A stretch of 64,000 bases of DNA from Pseudomonas simiae (GCF_900111895.1 NZ_FOKB01000001.1:1059177-1123176), one strand, 5' to 3'. Positions 16,201-25,078 are shown, counted from the first letter of the stretch. The notes: a model not told the origin generated them from the sequence alone. Numbers and translations: made by a program.

Positions 16201-17541
16201 ATGCGTGCATCCTTGAAACGTTCCTTGATCGGCGCCGCGTTTACGCTGGCAACCCTGGCCGGTGCGGTCCCCCAGGCGACGGCCTCGCCGGACCAGCAGT
16301 TCATTCCCCTGGCCACCTATCGCGTGGGCGCCTACGCCTCCAGCGGTGTGCAGGTGTGGGCCGGGATGATCGACTATTTGCGTTATATCAACGAGGTCGA
16401 AGGCGGCATCAATGGCGTAAAGCTGGTGTGGCAGGAGTGCGAAACCGAGTGGACGGCGGAGAAGGGCATCGAGTGCTATGAGCGCTTCAAGAATGGCCTG
16501 GATGGCGCGCCGGTCGCGGTCTACCAGCCTAACGGCGCGCCAGCGGCGTATGCGCTGAGCGAGCGCGCGGAGGTCGACAAGATCCCGCTGATCACCCTCG
16601 GCTACGGCCGCACCGAAGCCACTGACGGCACCGTGTTCCCTTACAACTTCCCGGTGATGCTGACCTTCTACAGCGAGGCATCGACGCTGGTGAACTACAT
16701 CGCCCAGCGCGAAGGCGGCTTCGACAAACTCAAGGGCAAGAAGATCGCCACGGTCTACCACGACTCGGCCTATGGTCGCGAAACCCTCGGCCCGCTGAAG
16801 TTGCTGGCGGAAAAGTACGGCTTCGAAAACATCCAGATTCCGGTGGCCGATCCCGGCAACGAACAATCCGCGCAATGGCGGCAGGTGCGTCAGGCCAACC
16901 CGGACTGGGTGTTCCTGCGCACCTGGGGTGTGTCCACGCCGGTCGCGGTAAAGACCGCCGCGCGCTTCGGCTTCCCGGTCGACCACATCATCGGCGATAT
17001 CTGGGCCAGCTCCAGCGAAGACGTGTTGCCCGCCGGTGCCGCCGCCAAGGGCTACCTGGCCCTCACGCCATACCCGGCCGGGGCTGATTTCGAGATCCAC
17101 AAGCGCCTCAAGCAGTACATCCTCGACAAGGGCCACAGCGACCTCAAGGACCTGAAGAACTTCGGCAGCGTCTACTACAACTCCGGCCTGGTGAACGCCG
17201 CCGTGGCGGTAGAAGCGATTCGCACCGGCCAGGCCAAGTTCGGCAAGCGCCCGCTCAATGGCGAAGAAGGCCGCTGGGGCCTGGAGCACCTGAACATCGA
17301 CGATGCGCGCTTGAAGGACATGGGCTACCTGGGCCTGATGCAGAACCTCAAGCTGTCGTGCCGCGACCATGAAGGTGGTGGGTCGGCGCGAGTGCAACAG
17401 TGGGACGGCGCCAACTGGACGCTGATCAGCGACTGGATCGCCGCCGACCGCGCGCTGTTGCGCCCGCTGATCGATGACAAATCGGCAGCGTTCGCCAAGG
17501 AAAAAGGTCTGACGCCGCGTACCTGCACCGGGGATGAATAA
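16201..17541 (+). CDS. ABC transporter periplasmic substrate-binding protein (LivK-like)
   Basis: A 446-residue secreted protein. Residues 1-28 form a signal peptide (basic start M-R-A-S-L-K-R, hydrophobic core, cleavage probably after Q-A-T-A-S). The mature part is a type I periplasmic binding fold: Y-I-N-E-V-E-G-G-I-N-G-V-K-L-V-W-Q-E-C-E-T-E is the typical N-terminal motif of branched-chain-type receptors, with the later segments Q-P-N-G-A-P-A-A-Y-A-L and G-Y-G-R-T-E-A-T-D-G. It is longer than LivJ/LivK (about 370) and belongs to the subgroup that transports aromatic or other non-amino-acid compounds in many soil bacteria, so the ligand is open. Confidence 0.88.
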   Translation: MRASLKRSLIGAAFTLATLAGAVPQATASPDQQFIPLATYRVGAYASSGVQVWAGMIDYLRYINEVEGGINGVKLVWQECETEWTAEKGIECYERFKNGLDGAPVAVYQPNGAPAAYALSERAEVDKIPLITLGYGRTEATDGTVFPYNFPVMLTFYSEASTLVNYIAQREGGFDKLKGKKIATVYHDSAYGRETLGPLKLLAEKYGFENIQIPVADPGNEQSAQWRQVRQANPDWVFLRTWGVSTPVAVKTAARFGFPVDHIIGDIWASSSEDVLPAGAAAKGYLALTPYPAGADFEIHKRLKQYILDKGHSDLKDLKNFGSVYYNSGLVNAAVAVEAIRTGQAKFGKRPLNGEEGRWGLEHLNIDDARLKDMGYLGLMQNLKLSCRDHEGGGSARVQQWDGANWTLISDWIAADRALLRPLIDDKSAAFAKEKGLTPRTCTGDE

Positions 17542-17544
17542 ACC

Positions 17545-18312
17545 ATGAGCCAGCCCGCCGCTGAATCCGCCAGCCAGGCACTGTTAAGCGTCAACGACAT
17601 CGAAGTGATCTATGACGGCGCGATCCTCGCGGTAGCCGGTGTGTCGCTGAGCGTACCCAAGGGCGCGATCGTGGCCTTGCTCGGTGCCAATGGCGCCGGC
17701 AAGAGCACCACGCTCAAGGCCATCTCCGGGTTGGTGCGTGCCGAGCGGGCCGAGGTCAGCCGGGGCACGATCGAATACGCTGGCACCGACCTGGCCGGCA
17801 TCGACCCCAGCCAGCGCGTGCGCCAGGGCATGGTCCACGTGCTGGAAGGTCGCCATGTGTTCGGCCAACTGAGCGTGGAAGATAACCTGCGCAGCGGTGG
17901 TTTTGTCCGGCGCCTGAGCCGCCAGGAGATGGAGCACGACCTCGAACGCCTCTACGCCTGGTTCCCACGGCTCAAGACCAAGCGCCACACCCGCGCCGGC
18001 CTCACCTCGGGCGGCGAGCAGCAGATGGTCGCCATCGGCCGGGCGTTGATGACCCGTCCTACTTTGGTACTGCTCGACGAGCCATCCATGGGTTTGGCGC
18101 CTATGATCGTGCAGGAGATTTTCGAGATCATCGGTCAGCTCAACCGCGAGCAGCAGGTGAGCTTCCTGATCGCCGAGCAGAACATCAACGTCGCGCTGAA
18201 CTATGCGTCCCACGGCTACGTATTGGATACTGGGCGCGTGGCCTTGAGTGGCAGTGCCGCTGAACTGTTGGCGCGGGGTGACTTGCATGACATTTATCTG
18301 GGCAAACGGTAA
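17545..18312 (+). CDS. Branched-chain-type ABC transporter ATP-binding protein (LivF-like)
   Basis: A 255-residue ABC ATPase, the second nucleotide-binding subunit of this transporter. Walker A G-A-N-G-A-G-K-S-T is at about 47-55, the signature is T-S-G-G-E-Q-Q-M-V-A-I-G-R-A-L, and Walker B L-V-L-L-D-E-P-S-M-G-L-A-P is LivF-specific. The A-E-Q-N-I-N-V-A-L-N H-loop region, with Gln where many ABC proteins have His, is usual for LivF. It begins four bases after the receptor gene's stop. Confidence 0.9.
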   Translation: MSQPAAESASQALLSVNDIEVIYDGAILAVAGVSLSVPKGAIVALLGANGAGKSTTLKAISGLVRAERAEVSRGTIEYAGTDLAGIDPSQRVRQGMVHVLEGRHVFGQLSVEDNLRSGGFVRRLSRQEMEHDLERLYAWFPRLKTKRHTRAGLTSGGEQQMVAIGRALMTRPTLVLLDEPSMGLAPMIVQEIFEIIGQLNREQQVSFLIAEQNINVALNYASHGYVLDTGRVALSGSAAELLARGDLHDIYLGKR

Positions 18313-18324
18313 GGGCGACTCTGC

Positions 18325-19716
18325 ATGACTGAATCCATCCGCAACGCTGATGTACTGATCATCGGCGGCGGCCTGAGCGGCACGATGCTGGCCGTGCAAC
18401 TGCTGCGCCTGCCTGGCCAACGCCGGATCCTGGTGATCGAGCCGCGCGCGGAACTGGGGCGCGGCGAGGCCTACAGTGCTGTCGAACTGGGCCATACCCT
18501 GAACGGCAATGCGGCGCGCATGAGTGTCGACCCGGACAATGCCGACGACCTGACCCAATGGCTCACCGACTACATCGGCGCCGGTGGCTGGCCCGAGTCC
18601 GACCAGCAACACGTGCCGATCAGCGAACTGTTCCCGCCGCGCGGGATTTTTGGTTTGTACGCCCAGCAGCGCTTGGCTGAGGCCAGGGCGCAGTCCGCAT
18701 CCAGCGTCGAGCACGTGCGCGGCGAAGTGGTCGACCTGCAAGTGGAGGAAGCCTCGACGCTGCTGACCCTCGATAACGGCCAGCAACTGCGCGGCGGGTT
18801 TGCGGTATTGGCCACCGGCATGTTCCCGGCGGCCCGTACACCACAGACTGAATCCACGGGGCTGAACGCGGCGGCGGTGGACCCGTGGGATGTCAAGGCG
18901 ATGACCGGGATTGACCCACAAGCGCCGGTGCTGATCATCGGGTCGGGGCTGACTATGGTCGACGCCGTGGTCTCCCTGGAACAGGCCGGGCATCGCGGGC
19001 CCGTCGAGGTTTTCTCGCGTCACGGCTTGCTGCCCCATGTGCGCCGGCAACCGCCGAGCTGGGTGGATTTTCTCGGCGAGGATCACCGTCTGCGCAGCCC
19101 ACGGCAGTTGTTGCGCGAAGTCCGTCGGCAATGCGCTATCGCGCAAACGCAGGGCATTGATTGGCAAGCGCCGCTGGACACCGTGCGCGCGCACATCGGC
19201 CGCCTGTGGAGCCAGGCCAGCGAGCGCGAGAAACGCCAGTTCGTGCGGCATGTGCGGCCGTGGTGGGAAAGCCATCATCACCGTTCGCCGCCGTTGAGCG
19301 CGCAGTTGGTGGCACGCTTGCATGATGAGGGGCGTTTGCGGATTCGGGCAGCCTCCTTCAAGGGCTTGGAGCCTTCGGCTGAAGGCGTGACCATTCGCTT
19401 GCGTCATCGCGGCGAGCAAGCCATCACCCTGGTTTCGGGTGCAGCGCTGATCAACTCCAGCGGCATCGAATACGACTGGCGCCGTGTGGCTCGTCCGCTG
19501 CCGCAGCAATTGCTCAAACGTGGACTGGTCCGCCCCGGGCCGCTGGCGTTGGGGATTGCGGCGGATGCGTCGGGCGCGGTGCTGGACGCCGAGGGCACTA
19601 TCAGCCGGCGCCTGTTCGCCATGGGCCCGCCGTTGCGCGGGATGTGGTGGGAGAGCACCGCAGTGACGGATGTAGCGCTGCAAGCCAAGGCGCTGGCCGC
19701 ACGACTCACCCTGTAG
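18325..19716 (+). CDS. FAD/NAD(P)-binding protein
   Basis: A 463-residue flavoprotein of the FAD-NAD(P)-binding (YdhS/HI0933-like) family. The dinucleotide motif G-G-G-L-S-G-T is near residue 15, followed by V-I-E-P-R-A-E-L-G-R-G-E-A-Y. A second motif I-I-G-S-G-L-T-M-V-D-A-V is near residue 205. The segment L-N-G-N-A-A-R-M-S is typical of the family. It starts 12 bases after the LivF-like gene and ends the cluster. It may act on the imported compound or supply reduced flavin. Its stop codon lies within the start of the REP-derived repeat array. Confidence 0.8.
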   Translation: MTESIRNADVLIIGGGLSGTMLAVQLLRLPGQRRILVIEPRAELGRGEAYSAVELGHTLNGNAARMSVDPDNADDLTQWLTDYIGAGGWPESDQQHVPISELFPPRGIFGLYAQQRLAEARAQSASSVEHVRGEVVDLQVEEASTLLTLDNGQQLRGGFAVLATGMFPAARTPQTESTGLNAAAVDPWDVKAMTGIDPQAPVLIIGSGLTMVDAVVSLEQAGHRGPVEVFSRHGLLPHVRRQPPSWVDFLGEDHRLRSPRQLLREVRRQCAIAQTQGIDWQAPLDTVRAHIGRLWSQASEREKRQFVRHVRPWWESHHHRSPPLSAQLVARLHDEGRLRIRAASFKGLEPSAEGVTIRLRHRGEQAITLVSGAALINSSGIEYDWRRVARPLPQQLLKRGLVRPGPLALGIAADASGAVLDAEGTISRRLFAMGPPLRGMWWESTAVTDVALQAKALAARLTL

Positions 19717-20098
19717 CGGGCTTGTCAGCTCCCACATTTGAATCGCGGGGCAACAGTAGGAGAGTGGTTGGCTGTCAGGCCGCCTTCGCGGGCAAGCCCG
19801 CTCCCACATTTGGATCGCGGGGCAACAGTAGGAGAGTGGGTGGCTGTCAGGCTGCCTTCGCGGGCAAGCCAGCTCCCACATTTGGATCGCGGGGCAACAG
19901 TGGGAGAGTGGTTGGCTGTCAGGTCGGCTTCGCCGGCAAGCCAGCTCCCACATTTGGATCGCGGGGCAACAGTGGGAGAGAGGTTGGCTGTCAGGTCGGC
20001 TTCGCCGGCAAGCCAGCTCCCACATTTGAGTCGCGGGGCAACCGTTGGAGAGTGGTTGGCTGTCAGGTTGCCTTCGCGGGTAAGGCAGATCCTACAAG
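19717..20098. repeat. Tandem array of a 72-bp REP-derived unit (about 5.2 copies)
   Basis: The landmark CCCACATTTG recurs at 19731, 19803, 19875, 19947 and 20019, exactly 72 bases apart, and a degenerate sixth copy ends near 20098. Each unit contains one REP arm (CGGGCAAGCCAGCTCCCACA or a close variant), ATCGCGGGGCAACAGT and GGTTGGCTGTCAGG. Because 72 is a multiple of three, several frames stay open and give a false protein with a repeated 24-residue block. The array fills the gap between two convergent operons. The TAG stops of both flanking genes (19714-19716 and complement of 20092-20094) fall in REP-like sequence. Confidence 0.92.
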
Positions 20099-21339
20099 GG
20101 GTTTGTTTTCACGAAGCCGGGTTTGAGGCCGAACACTTCCACGCCTTGGGCCGTCGCTTGCCCGGTGGTCACCTTCACCCGCTCCGACGGCTTATCCATC
20201 GCCTCGCGGTATTCGACCGTCTTATCCGCCCGGATCGCCTGGCTCGGAATCACAATCGCCTGCGCATTGTTGTAAGTCACAATAGTCAACCGCGCACTCA
20301 TCCCCAGCCGCACCCGCTGCAACTGCTGCGGCGTGAGTTTGGGGATCGACAGGGTCACTGGAAACTGCGCGCTGCCCTGGCTGTCACCGGCAATCGCCAA
20401 GCCGCTCACCACGCTTACCGAGCCAGTCAGTCGCTCGCCGTCAAAACCATCCCCCAGCACTTCCACTGCCTGGCCCTGATGCAACTGGTTGATGTCCAGC
20501 TCCGAGACCTTGGCGACGATTTTAAGCCGTTCGATGTTCGCCAGGCCAAACAGCACCTGACCCTGACTGACCTTGCTGCCGGCTTGCACCGGGGTCGTGT
20601 TGTTGCCGCCAGCCTGAGGTGAATTATTGCCGGGTGGTGGCACCACAATGCCGGAGAACGGCGCCTTGACTTCCTTGCCTTCGAGCAGCTTGTGCAGGGC
20701 GTCATATTTCACCGTGGCATTGGTCAGTTCCATGTCGGCGATCTGGCGGTATTCGCCCTTGCCCTGGTCGATGGCCTGCTGCAGTTCGCTGCGCGCGGAG
20801 GCAAGGTCCAGCTGTTGCTGCTGGGTCTGCTGCTTGAGGTCATCGAGTTCGTTGCGTGGGATGATGCCGCGCTTGAACAGGTTTTCACTTTCGGTAAGTT
20901 TGCGCTGGGTATTACCGGCTGTCATTTCGACGGTGCGTAAGCTACGGCGCGCGCGGGTGACGGTGGGGCCGTTGTCCCAGTCCTGCATTTCCTGCACGGT
21001 GCGCCGGGCCTTGAGTTGGGCGGAAAGGGCGTCGCGCAGTTGCACCTCCAGGGTCGCCGGGTCCATGCGCAACAGTACCTGGCCGGCCTCGACGCGCTGG
21101 CCTTGCTCCACCAGGTTGGCTTGCACATTGCCGTCGAAAGGCGCGGTGAGGGTGATAGTGGTGTCGGGCTCGATCTTGCCGACCAGGCCGATCTGGTGCA
21201 CCAATGCCTCGGGCTTGACGACCTGCCATTGCTCTTGGGTGCCAACCGGATCGGAGGCCGGGCTGCGCAAGGTCAGGACCGCGCCGCCCAGTAAGAGAAT
21301 AAGTACAGCGCCCAGCAGGCGTTTCTGATTAGTAGTCAT
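20092..21339 (-). CDS. HlyD/MacA-like efflux membrane fusion protein
   Basis: A 415-residue periplasmic adaptor. It has one N-terminal membrane helix (R-L-L-G-A-V-L-I-L-L-L-G-G-A-V-L-T-L), a biotinyl-lipoyl-like half (G-K-I-E-P-D-T-T-I-T-L-T-A-P-F-D-G-N-V) and a long coiled-coil region around residues 100-220, rich in Gln (Q-Q-T-Q-Q-Q-Q-L-D-L-A). The second lipoyl half and a beta-barrel domain (V-K-A-P-F-S-G-I-V-V, then L-R-V..G-M-S-A-R-L-T-I) follow. The ATG at 21339 overlaps the end of the TolC-like gene by 11 bases; an in-frame TTG nine bases upstream is less likely. It would link the MacB-like pump to the outer-membrane channel. Confidence 0.88.
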   Translation of the reverse strand: MTTNQKRLLGAVLILLLGGAVLTLRSPASDPVGTQEQWQVVKPEALVHQIGLVGKIEPDTTITLTAPFDGNVQANLVEQGQRVEAGQVLLRMDPATLEVQLRDALSAQLKARRTVQEMQDWDNGPTVTRARRSLRTVEMTAGNTQRKLTESENLFKRGIIPRNELDDLKQQTQQQQLDLASARSELQQAIDQGKGEYRQIADMELTNATVKYDALHKLLEGKEVKAPFSGIVVPPPGNNSPQAGGNNTTPVQAGSKVSQGQVLFGLANIERLKIVAKVSELDINQLHQGQAVEVLGDGFDGERLTGSVSVVSGLAIAGDSQGSAQFPVTLSIPKLTPQQLQRVRLGMSARLTIVTYNNAQAIVIPSQAIRADKTVEYREAMDKPSERVKVTTGQATAQGVEVFGLKPGFVKTNPL

Positions 21340-22807
21340 TGAGGGCAATTTCCCAACTTTCCAGCGTCATGCCCAGGGTCAAGTCGAGCTGGGTCTGGGC
21401 GTTCAAATAAGCGATCAGCGCATTCAGCTGCGCGTTTTCGGCGTTGCGCAGGTCGGTCTCGAAACTCAGCACCTGGAAGTTGGTGGAACGTCCGGCGCTG
21501 AGTTTTTCCCGCTCGATCTCGATCTTGCGCCGCGACAATTCCACGGCGCGCTGGGAGATTTCATATTGGCGCCAACGGGTGCCGAGGTCGCGCACCACAT
21601 CATTGACGCTGCGCTCCAGGGCCTGGCGCGCGTCGGTGATACGGATCTCCTGATCCTCCACATTCACCCGCGCGCGCACTTCGGCCTGGCGCGTACTGAT
21701 GTCGCCGATGGGGATTTGCACCTGCACCCCGGCGTAGCTGTCCCAGGTGCGGTTGTTGGAACGGCCGGCGTTGTTATCGGTGTTGGCGCGTATCTGGTTG
21801 GCACCGGTCACCAAGTCCACCTGCCAGCGCCCGGAGTCCTTGGCGATTACCAGGTTGAGGTCGGCCTGCTGGCTGCCGAGCAAGACCGCCAGGTACTCCG
21901 GTTGCTGGGTCTGGGCCAGGGTAAAGGCCTGGCGCTTGTCGATCTGCATGGGCCTGGCCTCCAGGGCTTCGGTGGCGCGAATCGGTGTGGACAGGTCCAG
22001 GGCCAGCAGGCGCAGCAGGGCCAGGCGGTTGGTGTCCAGTTGGTTCTGCGCTTCTTCCACGCCGAGTTGCTGGGTGGCGATATCGGCTTCTGTCTGCACG
22101 ATCTCGAACTCAGCCATGCGCCCGGCATTGATCAGCGCCTTGTTCACTTCCAGCAAGGTGCCGGAGCGCTTGAGGGCGTCCTGCACGATGCTCAACTGCT
22201 CCTGGGCGCGCAGCAGTTCGCGGTAGGTGGCGATGATCTGGCTGATGGTCTGTGCCACGGTGGCCTTGAGGTTCAGGCGGTTGGCCTGCTCCGACAGCCG
22301 TGACAGGCGCAGCGGTGCGGTGGTGGCGTCCCAGCCGGCGCCGCGCATCAGCGGCTGGATGATCGCCAGGTCAAGGCCGTCACTGCGGTAGCGGCCGGCG
22401 CGGTCGGCGTTGTTCAACTGCTGGGTCCAGGCCATGCTCAGGCGCGTGCCGTACTCGCCGAGCAGGCTGGTGGCCGGCGCCACGTTGGCATTGCGCGCAT
22501 TGTCGGCCGAGCCGCGGGTGCTGCGGTAATAACTGTTGAGGGTGAGCTTGGGGTTGAACTCGTCTTCGGCCACGCGCAGGTCGAATTTCTGCGCCACCCG
22601 TTGCAGGTAGGCGCTGCGGATCGCCGGGTTGTTGCGCAGACCCAGGTACACCGCGTCGCCCAGGGTCAGGCTGGTGACCTGGGCATTCAACGAGACGCCC
22701 CGGTCATAGCCGCTGCGGGTCGTACTGGGTGCCGATGGCTTGATTACCACGTCGGCGGCCATGCCGGGCAGGCTGGCGAAGACGAGCAGCCAGAGCCATT
22801 TATTCAT
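21329..22807 (-). CDS. TolC-family outer membrane efflux protein
   Basis: A 492-residue outer-membrane factor with an N-terminal signal peptide (M-N-K-W-L-W-L-L-V-F-A-S-L-P-G-M-A-A). It shows two TolC repeats: L-T-L-G-D-A-V-Y-L-G-L-R-N-N-P-A-I-R-S-A near the start, and the L-A-L-L-R-L-L-A-L-D-L and Q-A-L-E-R-S-V-N-D-V helical regions later. It starts inside the stop of the permease gene (ATGAATAA, eight-base overlap), which supports the ATG at 22807. It forms the exit duct for the adjacent efflux pump. Confidence 0.88.
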   Translation of the reverse strand: MNKWLWLLVFASLPGMAADVVIKPSAPSTTRSGYDRGVSLNAQVTSLTLGDAVYLGLRNNPAIRSAYLQRVAQKFDLRVAEDEFNPKLTLNSYYRSTRGSADNARNANVAPATSLLGEYGTRLSMAWTQQLNNADRAGRYRSDGLDLAIIQPLMRGAGWDATTAPLRLSRLSEQANRLNLKATVAQTISQIIATYRELLRAQEQLSIVQDALKRSGTLLEVNKALINAGRMAEFEIVQTEADIATQQLGVEEAQNQLDTNRLALLRLLALDLSTPIRATEALEARPMQIDKRQAFTLAQTQQPEYLAVLLGSQQADLNLVIAKDSGRWQVDLVTGANQIRANTDNNAGRSNNRTWDSYAGVQVQIPIGDISTRQAEVRARVNVEDQEIRITDARQALERSVNDVVRDLGTRWRQYEISQRAVELSRRKIEIEREKLSAGRSTNFQVLSFETDLRNAENAQLNALIAYLNAQTQLDLTLGMTLESWEIALNDY

Positions 22808-24017
22808 CGCGCAGGGCCTCCACCGGCTGCAAACGTGAGGCCGAGACCGCCGGGTAGATGCCAAAGAACAACCCCACCAGCAACGTACTGCCCACCCCCA
22901 ATGGCAAGGCAGCAATCGCCAGGGCAAATTCCCAGCCCGACAGCCAGGCGTACAACCAGGCGGCGGTCAGGCCCAGCACGGCGCCGCAGAGGGCACCGAC
23001 GGCGGTGAGGGTCACGGCTTCGAGCAGGAACAGGTTGCGGATATCTCGCTGACGCGCGCCGAGCGCCATGCGGATGCCGATCTCGCGGCGGCGCTCCGAA
23101 ACGTTCATCAGCATCACGTTCATCACCCCCACGCCACCGCCCACCAGTGAGATTGCGCCCAGGGCCAGCAGCAGGTAGGCGAAGGTGCGGCTTTGCCGGG
23201 TCATGCCGTCGATCATCTGCTGGGGCACCTGGATGTCCACATCGTGGTCGGTCAGTTGGGGTTGCAGCGCGACAGCCACGTCCTTGGCGATACGCTCCAT
23301 GTCCTGGCCGGGCGCAGCGCGGATGATCAGGTTGCCGATCTGCGGCGTTGCATAGATGCGGCGCATGCCTTCGGCGGGAATGAACAGCGACTCGTTGGCT
23401 TGCACCGGCATCAGCATCGCCCGTGGCTGGCTGCGCAGGATGCCCACGATCAGGAACAGGTAGTCGTTGATGCGCACGCGATCGCCCAAACGCAACGGGT
23501 CACCCGGCGCTCCGAGTGACTGGGCCACTTGGTCGCCGATCACACCATAGGTTTCGTTGGCATCGAAACCCGACAGGAAGCGCCCCTGTTGCAACGCCAA
23601 GCGCATCGCGTCCTTGATGTCCGGGGTGCTGCCGACTAAGTTGGCGTTGACGGTACGGCCATGGAACACGATGGGGCCGCTGAACAGTGTGAGGGCGCCG
23701 ACATGGGCAATGCCCGGCACCGTCTGGCGCACGGCGTCCAGGTCGAGGCGGGCGGGCATTGGGACAGTGCTGGCGCCTTTGGGGGGGAACTGTGCGATCA
23801 GGGTGTCGGTGCCCATGTCCTTGAAAATCATCGCGGCATCCACTGCCGCGTTGTGGCCGATATTGATCAGCGCAACCACCGACGAGCTGCCGATCACGAT
23901 ACCCAGCAGGGCCAGGATCGAGCGCTTGCCCAGGGTGCGCAGGCTGACGAAGGCTTCATGCAGCAGTTGGCTGAAGTTCTGTTCGACCCGCAGGCTGCTC
24001 TTTACCCGCTCGGTCAT
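22800..24017 (-). CDS. MacB-like ABC transporter permease
   Basis: A 405-residue inner-membrane protein with the MacB permease layout: one helix near residues 33-55 (S-I-L-A-L-L-G-I-V-I-G-S-S-S-V-V-A-L), a large periplasmic domain and three C-terminal helices. The cytoplasmic loop M-N-V-S-E-R-R-R-E-I-G-I-R-M-A-L-G-A-R is the family hallmark. Unlike E. coli MacB, the ATPase is a separate gene, with which it overlaps by four bases. MacB-type pumps export macrolides, siderophores, lipopeptides or peptide toxins by a mechanotransmission mechanism; the cargo here is unknown. Confidence 0.9.
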   Translation of the reverse strand: MTERVKSSLRVEQNFSQLLHEAFVSLRTLGKRSILALLGIVIGSSSVVALINIGHNAAVDAAMIFKDMGTDTLIAQFPPKGASTVPMPARLDLDAVRQTVPGIAHVGALTLFSGPIVFHGRTVNANLVGSTPDIKDAMRLALQQGRFLSGFDANETYGVIGDQVAQSLGAPGDPLRLGDRVRINDYLFLIVGILRSQPRAMLMPVQANESLFIPAEGMRRIYATPQIGNLIIRAAPGQDMERIAKDVAVALQPQLTDHDVDIQVPQQMIDGMTRQSRTFAYLLLALGAISLVGGGVGVMNVMLMNVSERRREIGIRMALGARQRDIRNLFLLEAVTLTAVGALCGAVLGLTAAWLYAWLSGWEFALAIAALPLGVGSTLLVGLFFGIYPAVSASRLQPVEALRDE

Positions 24018-24718
24018 GGGCGCCCGGCCTCTTGCACCACGCCATTGCGCACCAGGATCTTGCGGTCCAGGCGCTCGGCGATGTGTGGGTCGTGGGTGAC
24101 GATGATCAGGGTGACCTGTTGTTCGCGGTTCAGCGTCAGCAGCAGTTCCATGATGTCTTGGGCGGTGGTGCTGTCGAGGTTGCCGGTGGGTTCGTCGGCG
24201 AGGATCACCGAGGGCTTGCCTACCAGCGCCCGGGCAATGGCGACCCGCTGGCGCTGGCCGCCGGACAGGTCGGCGGGGCGATGGTGGGCGCGGTCGGCCA
24301 GGCCGACTTGTTCGAGCATGCGCAGGGCTTGCTCCACCGACTCATGGCGCGACACGCCGCGATAACTCAGGGGCAGGGCGACATTGTCCAGAGCGCTGAG
24401 GCGTGGCAACAGGTTGAAGCTCTGGAACACAAAACCGATCTGCTGGTTGCGGATGGCCGCCAACTGGTCGGGCGTGGCCGTGAAGATATCGTGGCCGGCA
24501 AAGTGGTATTGGCCACAGTTGGGCAGGTCCAGCAGGCCGAGGATATTGAGCAGGGTGCTTTTGCCGGAGCCGGAGGCGCCGAGGATGCCGCAGCTGTCGC
24601 CGCGGGCGATGGACAGGCACACATCATTGAGAATGGACAGGTGCTGCCCGGCCAGCTGATAGCGTTTGCCGATGCCTTGCAGGGAGATCAAGCCTGGGTG
24701 CGCGGGGGTATCTGTCAT
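24014..24718 (-). CDS. MacB/LolD-like ABC transporter ATP-binding protein
   Basis: A 234-residue ABC ATPase: Walker A G-A-S-G-S-G-K-S-T, Q-loop F-V-F-Q-S-F-N-L-L-P-R-L-S-A, signature L-S-G-G-Q-R-Q-R-V-A-I-A-R-A-L and Walker B V-I-L-A-D-E-P-T-G-N-L-D-S. The ADEPTGNLD form is typical of MacB/LolD/FtsE proteins. The ATG at 24718 gives the standard N-terminus; the frame extends further upstream but without family similarity. It is the first gene of a four-gene efflux operon (ATPase, permease, TolC, adaptor), all overlapping, and is divergent from a TetR regulator. Confidence 0.9.
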   Translation of the reverse strand: MTDTPAHPGLISLQGIGKRYQLAGQHLSILNDVCLSIARGDSCGILGASGSGKSTLLNILGLLDLPNCGQYHFAGHDIFTATPDQLAAIRNQQIGFVFQSFNLLPRLSALDNVALPLSYRGVSRHESVEQALRMLEQVGLADRAHHRPADLSGGQRQRVAIARALVGKPSVILADEPTGNLDSTTAQDIMELLLTLNREQQVTLIIVTHDPHIAERLDRKILVRNGVVQEAGRP

Positions 24719-25078
24719 GAATACGCCTTCAGTCTCGACGCTGCCGTCAGCCGCCCCAGTAAAGCTTTGTAACAAGTTGGGAGGTTGGCCGGGGATGCGT
24801 CATGGACTGCTTTTGTTTCTTGTTTTTAAAATATTGTTTGAATACTAACCGCGTTCCAGGCGCTCCGCCAGCCATCGATATAGAGCGGCTCAAGCTTGGG
24901 AAAATGCCTACCTGCGAGGGTGAAAGACCGGGCGAAACCCGCTTGGGACTCCCCCGTCGAGCCCGCCAGCCGAGGCTTTCGATCATATGGCGGTGTGTCA
25001 CTACTTGCTTTCGAACGATGGCCCCGGTATAAAAAATCAAATTATTTTTTTAAACAATATTTCCCATGTGGAACTTCT
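24719..25078. promoter_or_regulatory. Divergent promoter region with two inverted AAATATTGTTT sites
   Basis: This 360-base gap between the efflux operon and the TetR gene has no convincing gene. AAATATTGTTT occurs at 24829-24839 and its exact inverse AAACAATATTT at 25052-25062, one near each start codon, in notably AT-rich surroundings. They look like operator sites for the TetR protein; the latter is 17 bases before its ATG. Binding is inferred. Confidence 0.5.

Noticed and set aside
17584..20025. Minus-strand 813-codon open frame with a repeated 24-residue block (W-E-L-A-C-R-R-S-R-P...)
   Set aside because: The repeat comes from the 72-bp tandem array (72 is divisible by three) and the rest is the antisense of livF-like and FAD-protein genes. 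There is no domain and no good start.
19717..20098. Tandem repeat array as a CRISPR
   Set aside because: Units are directly adjacent at 72 bases and similar throughout, without unique spacers; no cas genes are present. The unit contains a REP arm.
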